A stretch of DNA of 23,826 nt from CAZKXU01 sp964556665 (GCA_964556665.1 CAZKXU010000051.1:1-23826); one strand, 5' to 3'; positions 1 through 7,299 are shown, counted from the first letter of the stretch. The notes: a model not told the origin generated them from the letters alone. A program made the numbers and translations.

Positions 1-53
1 TGGGGCAACGATGTGATGCTAGACGTGAAAAAACTTATTTGGAGGAGCACTAG
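1..53 (-). repeat. CTAG-bounded palindromic repeat, copy 1 (cut by window edge)
   Basis: These 53 bases are the reverse complement of the left arm of the complete copy at 1141-1326, with one terminal CTAG at 50-53. The rest of this copy lies outside the window. It is inverted relative to copies 2 and 3. The CTAG contains the TAG stop codon of the minus-strand dioxygenase gene. The shared core of the arm is CCAAATAAGTTTTTTCACG followed by a GTTGCCCC block. Seen directly in the sequence; the mobile nature is inferred. Confidence 0.85.
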
Positions 54-1042
54 GTCACAAACTCCGGCCGGTGATCCTCCTTAGCCTGTCTAGCAGGCAT
101 CCATCTGCCGTCTTTGATGTCTTCAACTAGGGATGCCTCCTCAAACCAGCTCTTAGGAGCTTGGTGTCCCCAGAATGTGCGACCGGCGGGGTCTGATAAG
201 TTCCATAAAACAGGCTTAAAATCAGGGTCCGGTATGATATAGTCATTTGTATATAGTTCTATCCGATTCCCATCTGGGTCTCTAATATATAGAAAGAAGG
301 CATTTGAAATTCCGTGGCGCCCAGGGCCGCGCTCAAGCTTATCCCGCATACCAAGGGAAGCTAGAATATCACAGGCTTTTAGAATGCTTGATGTATCCTG
401 CACCCAGAATCCGACATGATGTAGACGGGGTCCAGTGCCGCACATGAGGGCTAGATCGTGCACGTTCTGTTTTCTATGCAACCAGGAGGCCCATAGATGC
501 TTTGGTGATCCATCTGTAACAAAGGCCTCTGAGAGATAGAACCCCATCTTCTTTGTCCACCAATCAAATCCTTTCTGTACATCCGGGATCTGACAGTTGA
601 AATGATCAATGCGCATAATGTTAGCGCCTCTAAACAGCTCGAATTTTTGACGGAGCCAGGGGCGCTGCTCAATCTGATGGAAAAACTCGACTGGAAGTCC
701 TGAGGGATCTTGGGCTCGTAAGGCACGGCCCTGTCCGTTTTCAAGAGTGTTCGCTTCGATCCAGCGAGTTGGGAGCTCTGCTTCACGATAAACCTTTTCG
801 ATTAACTCCAGATCCTGTTGGTTGGCCACTCGAAATGAGAGGTGGTTTAGTCCTGGTGATTTGTCTTTACGTAAAATTAAAGAATATTTATCCAGTTCTT
901 CAAAGCCACCTAGATAGAGGCACTGACTATCAGAGTAAACCTCATGGAACCCAAGTGCATCGATATAGAATGCCCTAGCAGCCATTAGGTCGGTTACTTT
1001 TAATTCGGCATGGGCAGCTCTTGTGATATTGAATGGGACCAT
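50..1042 (-). CDS. hpaD: Extradiol ring-cleavage dioxygenase, homoprotocatechuate 2,3-dioxygenase (HpaD/HPCD) type
   Basis: A 330-residue protein of two vicinal-oxygen-chelate (glyoxalase-fold) modules, about residues 9-122 and 143-265. The C-terminal module carries the 2-His-1-carboxylate metal site: H147 in RIDHFNC, H209 in RLHHVGF and E262 in RIELYTND. H195 (VHDLAL), H243 (GRHGISN) and Y252 match second-sphere residues of the Brevibacterium/Arthrobacter homoprotocatechuate enzymes. The family cleaves 3,4-dihydroxyphenylacetate next to its hydroxyls using Fe(II) or Mn(II) in the cytoplasm. The ATG at 1042 has an AGGAG ribosome site (1049-1053 on the plus strand) at good spacing. The stop TAG lies inside repeat copy 1. 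No other gene of the hpa catabolic pathway is nearby, so the physiological substrate is uncertain; another catechol is possible. Family call firm, exact substrate less so. Confidence 0.85.
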   Translation of the reverse strand: MVPFNITRAAHAELKVTDLMAARAFYIDALGFHEVYSDSQCLYLGGFEELDKYSLILRKDKSPGLNHLSFRVANQQDLELIEKVYREAELPTRWIEANTLENGQGRALRAQDPSGLPVEFFHQIEQRPWLRQKFELFRGANIMRIDHFNCQIPDVQKGFDWWTKKMGFYLSEAFVTDGSPKHLWASWLHRKQNVHDLALMCGTGPRLHHVGFWVQDTSSILKACDILASLGMRDKLERGPGRHGISNAFFLYIRDPDGNRIELYTNDYIIPDPDFKPVLWNLSDPAGRTFWGHQAPKSWFEEASLVEDIKDGRWMPARQAKEDHRPEFVT

Positions 1043-1075
1043 CTGAAGCTCCTAAAAAGTCAACTTTGATTACTG

Positions 1076-1103
1076 ATTTTACACATAATTACCGTTTTAT
1101 CAA
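1076..1103 (-). promoter_or_regulatory. Predicted sigma-70-type promoter of the dioxygenase gene
   Basis: On the minus strand, TTGATA (1098-1103) and TAAAAT (1076-1081) are separated by 16 bases. The predicted transcription start near 1069 leaves a leader of about 27 bases containing the AGGAG ribosome site. This implies the gene is transcribed independently although boxed in by repeats. Confidence 0.5.
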
Positions 1104-1140
1104 TGATTGCATTGCAGTGGAATAATTATGATAAAGTAAG

Positions 1141-1326
1141 CTAGTGCTCCTCCAAATAAGTTTTTTCACGTCTAGCATCACATCGTTGCCCCACCTTGTC
1201 ACGCTTCTCAGTCGGAAAATCCTCGCAATACTCCAGTATTGCTGCGGATTTCCTCCTTCCGAGGCGTGCCAATCTGGGGCAACGCTGCGCGCTATACGTG
1301 AAAAAACTTATTTGGCGAAGGTCTAG
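1141..1326 (+). repeat. CTAG-bounded palindromic repeat, copy 2 (complete, 186 bp)
   Basis: It begins and ends with CTAG, and the whole element folds on itself as two imperfect arms of about 92 bases meeting at a CC loop (tip CAATACT CC AGTATTG). The outer arms share CCAAATAAGTTTTTTCACG exactly; further in both arms share GTTGCCCC, then GGAAAATCC/GGAAATCC, then the tip. It has no coding capacity, so it behaves like a non-autonomous palindromic element (MITE-like). The CTAG ends would suit an element that duplicates a YTAR-type target, as IS5-group elements do, but no transposase is present in the window. The T-run within each stem could also act as a transcription terminator. Confidence 0.85.
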
Positions 1327-1335
1327 TGCTTCGCC
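1327..1335. repeat. Possible 9-bp remnant of another repeat end
   Basis: Directly after the right CTAG of copy 2 the sequence continues TGCTTCGCC, identical to the 9 bases that follow CTAG in the terminal arm of copy 3 (read on the minus strand). The match then stops. It forms an extra small inverted repeat, GGCGAAG...CTTCGCC, across the copy 2 boundary (1314-1335). It looks like the stump of a deleted or nested copy. Confidence 0.45.
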
Positions 1336-1342
1336 ATACAGG

Positions 1343-1549
1343 CTATTTAGCTGCTTCTTTGATCGACTTTATATAATCCCCAAGGCTACCAGGTCTCACA
1401 GCCACGTTAAATTTTGAAACCCAAGTAGTGCGCGTATCCTCTACAGTAGTAGAGCTGGCTCTGTCAAATCTTACTTGATGAATGCTGCCATCATTAAGTT
1501 CAATCTCTATCCTACTAACTTGATCAATTATTAGAAGGCTATGGACAAT
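1343..1549 (-). pseudogene. C-terminal remnant of an unidentified minus-strand gene
   Basis: On the minus strand a 68-codon open frame runs from just after an in-frame TAG (near 1550-1552) to a TAG at 1343-1345. It has no ATG, GTG or TTG start at its head. The peptide looks like a genuine protein end: it contains IEIELNDGSIHQVRFDRA and later DYIKSIKEAAK, with alternating beta-strand-like residues and a charged final helix. The 3' end stops 17 bases from repeat copy 2. I do not recognise the family. It is read as the tail of a gene whose 5' part was lost when the 1552-2244 ORF or neighbouring DNA arrived. The alternative is a chance open frame. Confidence 0.5.
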
Positions 1550-1551
1550 CT

Positions 1552-2244
1552 ATGAAAAGATGCTTCAACTTAAGTTTTCTGATGGGGCTAAATTTATCAA
1601 AAAATGAGAATTTGCCTTTGAAATTCAGTGATTTTGCTAAGGCTACTTTTAGTGGTAGAATTGAGATGAAAATGACTCAGATTGTAAATTTCCAACAGCA
1701 AGTCCTCGGACGTTGGGCTTGCGCAGTGGTTGCGGCCTTGTCATTGTCTGCTAGTAGTTTGCCGAATAGAGAGAGCTATTGTGCCGACTTGAGTAGCGCT
1801 GCCTCCACCGATAGTCGACAATTGTCTACAGAACAACTCTTAACTATTAAGGCTAGAATAATCGATGCTTTTGATAGATCTAGCTTTGATTTTGAGGAGG
1901 CGTTACGGCAATGTTGGAGTAATAATTCTCATGAAGGGAACGTAGTTGAAATAGAGGCTCTTTGTCGTTCAATCGAAAATGAAGCAGCAAATATTTTCCG
2001 TTCGGCTATAAACGACGCTACCTCGGTCGCGGACAGCGAGCCAGCAATACTAAATGAGAGAGTAGATTGGGCATTGGTTGTAGCTAGGATACGGAGAGAG
2101 ATTGCTTGCAGTTTATTTGAAGCTCGTGCTAATGCAGGATTACTAATAACTTTATTAAGAGGCCCTCCACAAGACCAGCCGGATTTTAAGGGAGCCAAGC
2201 ATACTATCATGAGCGCAATGCTTGCGGCGCTTGAGCAGACCTAG
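1552..2244 (+). CDS. Unrecognised, probably exported helical protein between repeat copies 2 and 3
   Basis: Up to 230 residues with no family I recognise. Two starts are plausible: ATG 1552, or the internal ATG at 1666 (residue 39). The second gives a signal-peptide-like N terminus, with a hydrophobic stretch ACAVVAALSLSASSL followed by a polar region. Neither has a strong ribosome site. The mature part (about residues 85-230) is predominantly helical and acidic, with four scattered cysteines and the segment FDFEEALRQCW. The stop codon TAG lies inside the left CTAG of repeat copy 3, exactly as the dioxygenase stop lies in copy 1. Being bounded on both sides by repeats, it may have been acquired with them. 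Function unknown. Confidence 0.5.
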   Translation: MKRCFNLSFLMGLNLSKNENLPLKFSDFAKATFSGRIEMKMTQIVNFQQQVLGRWACAVVAALSLSASSLPNRESYCADLSSAASTDSRQLSTEQLLTIKARIIDAFDRSSFDFEEALRQCWSNNSHEGNVVEIEALCRSIENEAANIFRSAINDATSVADSEPAILNERVDWALVVARIRREIACSLFEARANAGLLITLLRGPPQDQPDFKGAKHTIMSAMLAALEQT

Positions 2245-2404
2245 ACCTCCTCCAAATAAGTTTTTTCACGCCTAGCATCACATCGTTGCCCCACCTTGTC
2301 ACGCTTCTCAGTCGGAAAATCCTCGGATTTCCTCCTTCCGAGGCGTGCCAATCTGGGGCAACGCTGCGCGCTATACGTAAAAAACTTATTTGGCGAAGCA
2401 CTAG
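2241..2404 (+). repeat. CTAG-bounded palindromic repeat, copy 3 (164 bp)
   Basis: Same orientation and nearly the same sequence as copy 2, from CTAG 2241-2244 to CTAG 2401-2404. It lacks about 20 bases at the hairpin tip: the CAATACTCCAGTATTG segment of copy 2 is missing, leaving CCTCGGATTTCC. It lies between the convergent 3' ends of the 1552-2244 ORF and the minus-strand cysteine-rich gene, and supplies the stop codon of the first. Its potential as a bidirectional terminator is inferred from the long stem and T-runs. Confidence 0.85.
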
Positions 2405-2417
2405 TGACCATCTGTCT

Positions 2418-2918
2418 TTATCTTAAAGATGGATCGCATTGGCAAGTCACTATGTAGGTGTATGATGATGTGCACAACGAAGGATCTCCGGCACAACCAC
2501 TTTCCTCGCATGCAGTAATGAGAGCTGTAATCTTCTGAAGCGCACAACCTGCATTGCTGTCACTGCTCATCCCATCACCTGAACCACCACCATGCGAGCC
2601 TGCTGCCTCGCATAGATGTTTACAATCAGCAATTACGTCAGTATTTTTGACTACTTCAGCAGGTGGATTGTCGCTCTGCATTGCGGAGCGATCAGCGCTA
2701 CACTGATTTTTAGCCTCTTTCTTTGCCTCACTCTCAGACTTATCCGTTGCTCCACATGTAGTATCAACGCTAATAGAGACGTCCGGGCATAATTCTCCAG
2801 GTTTATCTAATACCGTTATATTATCAGTGTCGCTAACACAGCCGGCGGCAAAGACAGGATGAGTTAGAATGGAAATACTAAGGAATAAGAGGAGTGAATA
2901 ACTGATGGATTTAATCAT
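2418..2918 (-). CDS. Small secreted cysteine-rich protein of unknown function
   Basis: The start chosen is ATG at 2918 (166 residues) because the hydrophobic core then sits correctly; a GTG at 2927 would add three residues. The N terminus MIKSISYSLLLFLSISIL...VFAAGC is a clear export signal, probably cleaved after VFA. AAGC could be read as a weak lipobox, but its -3 residue is Ala rather than Leu. The mature part is acidic, with twelve cysteines (numbered from the GTG start: 30, 47, 58, 76, 102, 106, 128, 140, 145, 152, 162 and 164), enough for six disulfides, and a Gly/Ser-rich linker near residues 110-127. It diverges from the large SdrD-B-domain protein gene. No family recognised. The 3' end is 13 bases from repeat copy 3. 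Confidence 0.7.
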   Translation of the reverse strand: MIKSISYSLLLFLSISILTHPVFAAGCVSDTDNITVLDKPGELCPDVSISVDTTCGATDKSESEAKKEAKNQCSADRSAMQSDNPPAEVVKNTDVIADCKHLCEAAGSHGGGSGDGMSSDSNAGCALQKITALITACEESGCAGDPSLCTSSYTYIVTCQCDPSLR

Positions 2919-3174
2919 AGACCTCACTACTAAAATACTTATTAAAGTGCCAAGTTAATTGAGTCACTTTTTAGCTAAGCTATATCTGTTATGGATAATA
3001 GTCCTATTGTGTGACCGAGCTACGATGCGCCGAATAAACAAGATTACCGAAGAGAAGCTATTTGATTGCTTAAGACTACCTTATCTTTAACTCTCAGAAA
3101 TATCTTCGGGAGAGAACAAAGTTGGTACTTATATGGTCTTTTTCTCATCAAAGAAAACGTATTGATGGGTGTAT

Positions 3175-3188
3175 TGCTATAATATAAC
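3175..3188 (+). promoter_or_regulatory. Extended -10 element; nearly leaderless transcript predicted
   Basis: TGCTATAAT (TG at 3175-3176, TATAAT at 3178-3183) fits an extended -10, and an overlapping TATAAC (3183-3188) is a second candidate. The ATG at 3197 is 8-13 bases downstream and no Shine-Dalgarno sequence precedes it. The mRNA probably begins at or within a few bases of the start codon. Confidence 0.45.
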
Positions 3189-3196
3189 CTCGGTTT

Positions 3197-5962
3197 ATGG
3201 CACATTTATATATCTTCATACTGTTCTCTTTTGTGTTTATATCAAACAATGTTTTTGCTGCCCCTACATGCGACACAAATGATATCGGCGGTACAGTTTT
3301 TCGAGATCTCGATGCTGATGGCGAGCAGGATACAATTGAAGTTGGAATTTCTGGTGTGGTTGTTAGCGCTTCAAATAGTGCAGGAGTAGTGCAAGGAACT
3401 GCTACCACTGATTCTACAGGCGATTGGAAAATCTCTGATATTGCGGGCAGCGCTCTTAGAATAGAAATTAGTTCATTTCCTGACTATCTTTATAGTGGTG
3501 CAGTCGGAGCAGGCTCTAACGCAGCTGTAACATTTTCTAGTTCAGCCAGTTGTGGTATAAACTTCGCCCTCAATAATCCTAGTGATTATTGTGAGGCTGA
3601 TCCAACTTTAGTTACTGCGTGCTTTGTACGTGGTGATCCTTTAGGAGCAGGTACTTCTGGTGCTTTGGATGCCTTAGTCTCTTTTCCATTCTCAGCTTCA
3701 GGTGCAGCAAGCGATGCAAGTGGTCCAGCGCCAACACATCTTGCAGTGGCGTCTGAAATTGGAAGCGCCTGGGGAGTTGCACATCAACGCTCTAGTAATA
3801 AGGTTTTTGTAGCAGCAAATTTTCGCCGTTTTATGGGCTTAGGGCCTCTAGGAACAGGGGGAATTTACAGTATTGATTTAGATGATTCCACGCCAGCGAT
3901 AACACAGTTTATTGACCTACAGACGATCGGTGCCGATACAGGCAGTAATCCTCGTACAGGTGGTGATTTGAGCGTAGATTGGGATGATAACACTGGAGTT
4001 GATCCTCATTCAGCCTTAGTTGGAAAAACATCGCTTGGCGGGATAACAATCTCTGAAGATGAAAAAACATTATGGATTATTAACCTTGAGCAGCGTTCAC
4101 TTCTTAAACTATTTATTGACAACCCTGCTCGTACGCCAGGAAGTAGCGACTTAACAGAGTATTCCATACCAGATCCAGGCTGTAGTAATGCTGAATATAG
4201 ACCATGGGCGATTACTTTCAATGATGGTCTTGTGTATGTTGGGGTTGTTTGTACTGCTGAGACATCTCAAAGTAGAGCCGATCTTAAGGCGTATATACTA
4301 ACATTAGACCCGGATCAAAGCACTCCAAGTTTTAGTACAGTGCTTAATTTTGTCTTAGATTATAATAAGGGTTACGCAGTATTTCCTACCTCCACATCGA
4401 TTACCCCTCACCGTCCTTTAAATATAAGTAATGCGGAATTAGGTGGTAGGTTTTGGTTTCCATGGACAAGCGATGCTAATGGAGGCTTAGATATTATCGC
4501 CCTATCAACATATATTCAAGAGTACGTTAAGCCCTTGGCAGTTTATCCTACTCCAATCTTAAGCGATATCGATTTTTCAGCCGATGGTAAAATGTACCTT
4601 GCTTTTCTTGACCGATTTGCTAGCCAAGTTGGACGTTTTGATGCGCATATTGATCCTATTTGGGATCCTGCAGTGGCTGGATTTCCAGGAGCTCCTACAT
4701 GGAATGTTGCTGGAATTTCGGGGGGCGATATCCTTTGTGCATACAAGAACGGGTCGGGAGTCTGGGAAGTAGAAAATAATGGGAGTTGTGGAACATTAAC
4801 ATCATCTGGGGCTGGAAATAGCCAAGGGCCAGGAGGCGGAGAATTTTTTTACCAGGAGCTTTTAGATGATGGTGGAGAAATTCACCAGGAAACCTCTCAA
4901 GGTGGTATTTACTATCACCGTCAAAGTGGGAAAATGGCATTAATTGCTATGGATCCAATCTCTATTTTTTCAAGTGGTGCTATATTTCTAGATGGACAAG
5001 ATGGAACCACTATTCGTAGATATGAGATAGTTCCTGCAGCCAGCAATGTCGATGATCCTACAGCTGGTAAAGCAAATGGGCTAGGGGATATTGTAGCAGC
5101 ATGTGGCCCAGCTCCGATTCAGATCGGCAATATTGTATGGTTAGATCTTGATAAGGATGGGGTATATGATGCTGGAGAAACTCCATTAAGTGGGGTGACT
5201 GTACAGCTATATAATTCATCAGGGACGCTCATTAGCTCGACTACTACAGATTCAAATGGTCAGTATCTTTTTTCTAATTTAGATTTTGATAGCACATACA
5301 CAATTAAACTATGTAATAGCTCTGATTTTACTACTGGCGGAGCACTTCATTTCTTAGCGCTAACTGAGCTAGATAGTGGAACCAATGATGGGCATGATTC
5401 GGATTCGAGCCTTGATAACGCTGCGTGCCCTTCTATAACTGTAACTACTGGAGTGGCAGGCCAGAATAATCATACCTATGATTTTGGTTTTATAAGCACT
5501 GATTGTGAAGAAAGATCTCTGACCAGTAGAAATGCCTTAATTGATCAGGCCTATATGGTGCTTTTTAACATAGTAACTCACACAATAGCGCTTAGGAATA
5601 ATGTACTTGCACCAAGTGGTATCTGTTCAGCATTGGATTCAGAGAAAGTTAATAGTATTACATTGCAGGCAGATAGCGCACATCTTTCAGGCTGGAGTTA
5701 TGCTTGGTCTTTTGGGAATGAACATGTAAAGTGCGATGATGATGTGATACCAGTTGGCTGCAGTAGTACAAGTTTGGCCAGTACTAAGGCTGCATTGCGT
5801 AGTGAGTTGCGAACTTTGTACAATGCTTTTCTTCAAAGTATACGTAACTGTAATTCAAGCAAACTTAACATAAGAACTAGACGTGCGAAGCGATATCGAG
5901 ATATTACCATGCGTCGTATCAACCGACTTCCAGATAATTTAGTTAGTGGTGCATGCATGTAG
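3197..5962 (+). CDS. Large exported protein with two SdrD-B-like domains around a propeller-like core
   Basis: A 921-residue protein. Residues 1-21 are a signal peptide (hydrophobic core, then NNVFA before A). Residues about 27-125 form a first SdrD-B-like beta-sandwich with the calcium-loop-like segment FRDLDADGEQD. Residues about 150-620 have repeated strand-turn units such as GGIYSIDL, GGITISEDEKTLWII and DIDFSADGKMYLAF, resembling a beta-propeller. Residues about 641-765 form the second SdrD-B-like domain (GNIVWLDLDKDGVYDAGE, then LSGVTVQLY). The last 150 residues are unrecognised, cysteine-containing, and end in an Arg-rich stretch (RTRRAKRYRD). I see no LPXTG, autotransporter or PEP-CTERM anchor. 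A surface or secreted adhesin-like role is inferred. It diverges from the cysteine-rich gene, and the pair may share a function. Confidence 0.75.
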   Translation: MAHLYIFILFSFVFISNNVFAAPTCDTNDIGGTVFRDLDADGEQDTIEVGISGVVVSASNSAGVVQGTATTDSTGDWKISDIAGSALRIEISSFPDYLYSGAVGAGSNAAVTFSSSASCGINFALNNPSDYCEADPTLVTACFVRGDPLGAGTSGALDALVSFPFSASGAASDASGPAPTHLAVASEIGSAWGVAHQRSSNKVFVAANFRRFMGLGPLGTGGIYSIDLDDSTPAITQFIDLQTIGADTGSNPRTGGDLSVDWDDNTGVDPHSALVGKTSLGGITISEDEKTLWIINLEQRSLLKLFIDNPARTPGSSDLTEYSIPDPGCSNAEYRPWAITFNDGLVYVGVVCTAETSQSRADLKAYILTLDPDQSTPSFSTVLNFVLDYNKGYAVFPTSTSITPHRPLNISNAELGGRFWFPWTSDANGGLDIIALSTYIQEYVKPLAVYPTPILSDIDFSADGKMYLAFLDRFASQVGRFDAHIDPIWDPAVAGFPGAPTWNVAGISGGDILCAYKNGSGVWEVENNGSCGTLTSSGAGNSQGPGGGEFFYQELLDDGGEIHQETSQGGIYYHRQSGKMALIAMDPISIFSSGAIFLDGQDGTTIRRYEIVPAASNVDDPTAGKANGLGDIVAACGPAPIQIGNIVWLDLDKDGVYDAGETPLSGVTVQLYNSSGTLISSTTTDSNGQYLFSNLDFDSTYTIKLCNSSDFTTGGALHFLALTELDSGTNDGHDSDSSLDNAACPSITVTTGVAGQNNHTYDFGFISTDCEERSLTSRNALIDQAYMVLFNIVTHTIALRNNVLAPSGICSALDSEKVNSITLQADSAHLSGWSYAWSFGNEHVKCDDDVIPVGCSSTSLASTKAALRSELRTLYNAFLQSIRNCNSSKLNIRTRRAKRYRDITMRRINRLPDNLVSGACM

Positions 5963-5993
5963 GATAGTTTTTAAGTTATCTGATGGTGGCTGC

Positions 5994-6013
5994 ATCTAAG
6001 AATATTCTTAGAT
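5994..6013. repeat. Perfect 20-bp palindrome upstream of ispH
   Basis: ATCTAAGAAT is followed at once by its exact reverse complement. There is no loop, so it is a better candidate for a dimeric-protein operator than for an RNA hairpin. It lies 31 bases downstream of the SdrD-B gene stop and about 31 bases upstream of the predicted ispH -35 box. No regulator can be assigned. Confidence 0.5.
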
Positions 6014-6043
6014 TTAGAGCAGGGCCCCTCTCGGACACACACC

Positions 6044-6072
6044 TTGAGTTCCTAAATTCTTACTGCTATTCT
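6044..6072 (+). promoter_or_regulatory. Predicted ispH promoter giving a leaderless mRNA
   Basis: TTGAGT (6044-6049), a 17-base spacer and TATTCT (6067-6072) preceded by TGC, that is, an extended -10. The ATG at 6079 begins 7 bases after the -10 box, where transcription itself should start, and there is no ribosome site. Confidence 0.55.
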
Positions 6073-6078
6073 GTCTAA

Positions 6079-7299
6079 ATGGCGCGCAGTTTTACTATTC
6101 CTCCTATATATAAATCTCATCTTATCTCCAGCATCAAGAAAAACCGTGCTGCCCATGATAGCAGGAAACGGGATATTACCCCTTCGATAGTGAATCTCGG
6201 CAGGCTGCGATTTAAGATCGCACGCCATTTTGGGCTCTGTTATGGTGTCGCAAACGCTATAGAGATTGCCTATAAAGCTCTTGCAGAAAATGTAGGTAAA
6301 CGAGTCTTCCTGTTGAGTGAGATGATTCACAATCCAGCAGTAAATGAGGATTTACGCTCGCGCGGTGTGCGTTTTATTATGTCTAACGAAGGAGTGCAGT
6401 TAATACCGTTTACCGCGCTTTCCCCTGAAGATGTAGTGATCGTGCCTGCCTTCGGTACAACTATCGAAATTGTTGATCAGTTAAAAAAACTTGGCATTGA
6501 TCCTTATCAATTTAATACGACCTGTCCTTTTGTGGAGAAGGTTTGGAAACGCGCCGCTGATCTTAGCGCGCAAGGCTTTACTGTTATTATTCATGGCAAG
6601 CCCAACCATGAGGAGACTAGAGCAACTTTTTCGCACTCCTCGGTTTCAGGTCCTGCTTTGATTATCAGGGATATCACAGAGGCAAAACGCTTGAGTATGT
6701 ATATTGAAGGGCGGCAGAGTCTACTCAGTTTTAATGATGATTTTGCCGGAAGGACATCGCCGAGTTTTAATCCAAATGAACACCTTAAACGTATAGGGGT
6801 GGTAAATCAGACAACAATGCTTGCTACTGAAACACTTGAGATTAGTAATTATCTAAAATCTAGTATGCTGCGCGCTTTTGGTCAGGATAAGGCAGCACAG
6901 CATTTCGCTGATACACGAGATACGCTCTGTTACGCGACTTCTGAAAATCAGGATGCTGTTTATGGATTAATTGAGTCGGGTGGAGATCTTTCGATTGTAG
7001 TAGGAGGGTATAATTCCTCAAATACTTCACATCTTGTCGAGATCTGTGAGCGACATCTTCCTACCTATCACATCAAGGATGCTAAGGAGATTATCGATAG
7101 GGATACGCTCCGTCATCTTGATCACCTTACAGGGCAGGTGCGCACATCACAAAGCTGGCTTCCAAATAAAGAACCGATCGATATTCTTGTTACTGCAGGG
7201 GCGAGCTGTCCTGATTCTGTAGTAGAGGAAGTTTTGGTTAAAATAGCAGAGCTTTATGAGCTAAGGGCTGATATTGGGGCTGTAGCGAATTTGGGATAG
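6079..7299 (+). CDS. ispH: 4-hydroxy-3-methylbut-2-enyl diphosphate reductase, long cyanobacterial/plant type
   Basis: IspH (LytB) is the [4Fe-4S] enzyme that performs the last step of the MEP pathway, reducing HMBPP to IPP and DMAPP in the cytoplasm. The three cluster cysteines are visible: C54 in FGLCYGV, C149 in NTTCPFV and C284 in DTLCYATSENQ. The acid-base glutamate lies in HGKPNHEETRAT (E178/E179), and the phosphate-binding GYNSSNTSHL and GASCPD motifs follow. At 406 residues it is longer than the roughly 315-residue enterobacterial form. The HEET motif and the N-terminal extension (about 45 residues, basic) match the cyanobacterial/chloroplast subgroup. The extension could also be partly non-translated if a later start is used. 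A predicted promoter ends right at the ATG. Confidence 0.93.
   Translation: MARSFTIPPIYKSHLISSIKKNRAAHDSRKRDITPSIVNLGRLRFKIARHFGLCYGVANAIEIAYKALAENVGKRVFLLSEMIHNPAVNEDLRSRGVRFIMSNEGVQLIPFTALSPEDVVIVPAFGTTIEIVDQLKKLGIDPYQFNTTCPFVEKVWKRAADLSAQGFTVIIHGKPNHEETRATFSHSSVSGPALIIRDITEAKRLSMYIEGRQSLLSFNDDFAGRTSPSFNPNEHLKRIGVVNQTTMLATETLEISNYLKSSMLRAFGQDKAAQHFADTRDTLCYATSENQDAVYGLIESGGDLSIVVGGYNSSNTSHLVEICERHLPTYHIKDAKEIIDRDTLRHLDHLTGQVRTSQSWLPNKEPIDILVTAGASCPDSVVEEVLVKIAELYELRADIGAVANLG

Noticed and set aside
1..2404. The gene-plus-palindrome layout as an integron cassette array with attC sites
   Set aside because: The repeats are longer (164-186 bp) than usual attC sites, lack the RYYYAAC/GTTRRRY core boxes, are bounded by CTAG, and copy 1 is inverted relative to the others. 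No integrase gene is present.
1141..2404. The repeats as a CRISPR array
   Set aside because: Only three copies, far too long, not regularly spaced, and separated by genes rather than short spacers; no cas genes.
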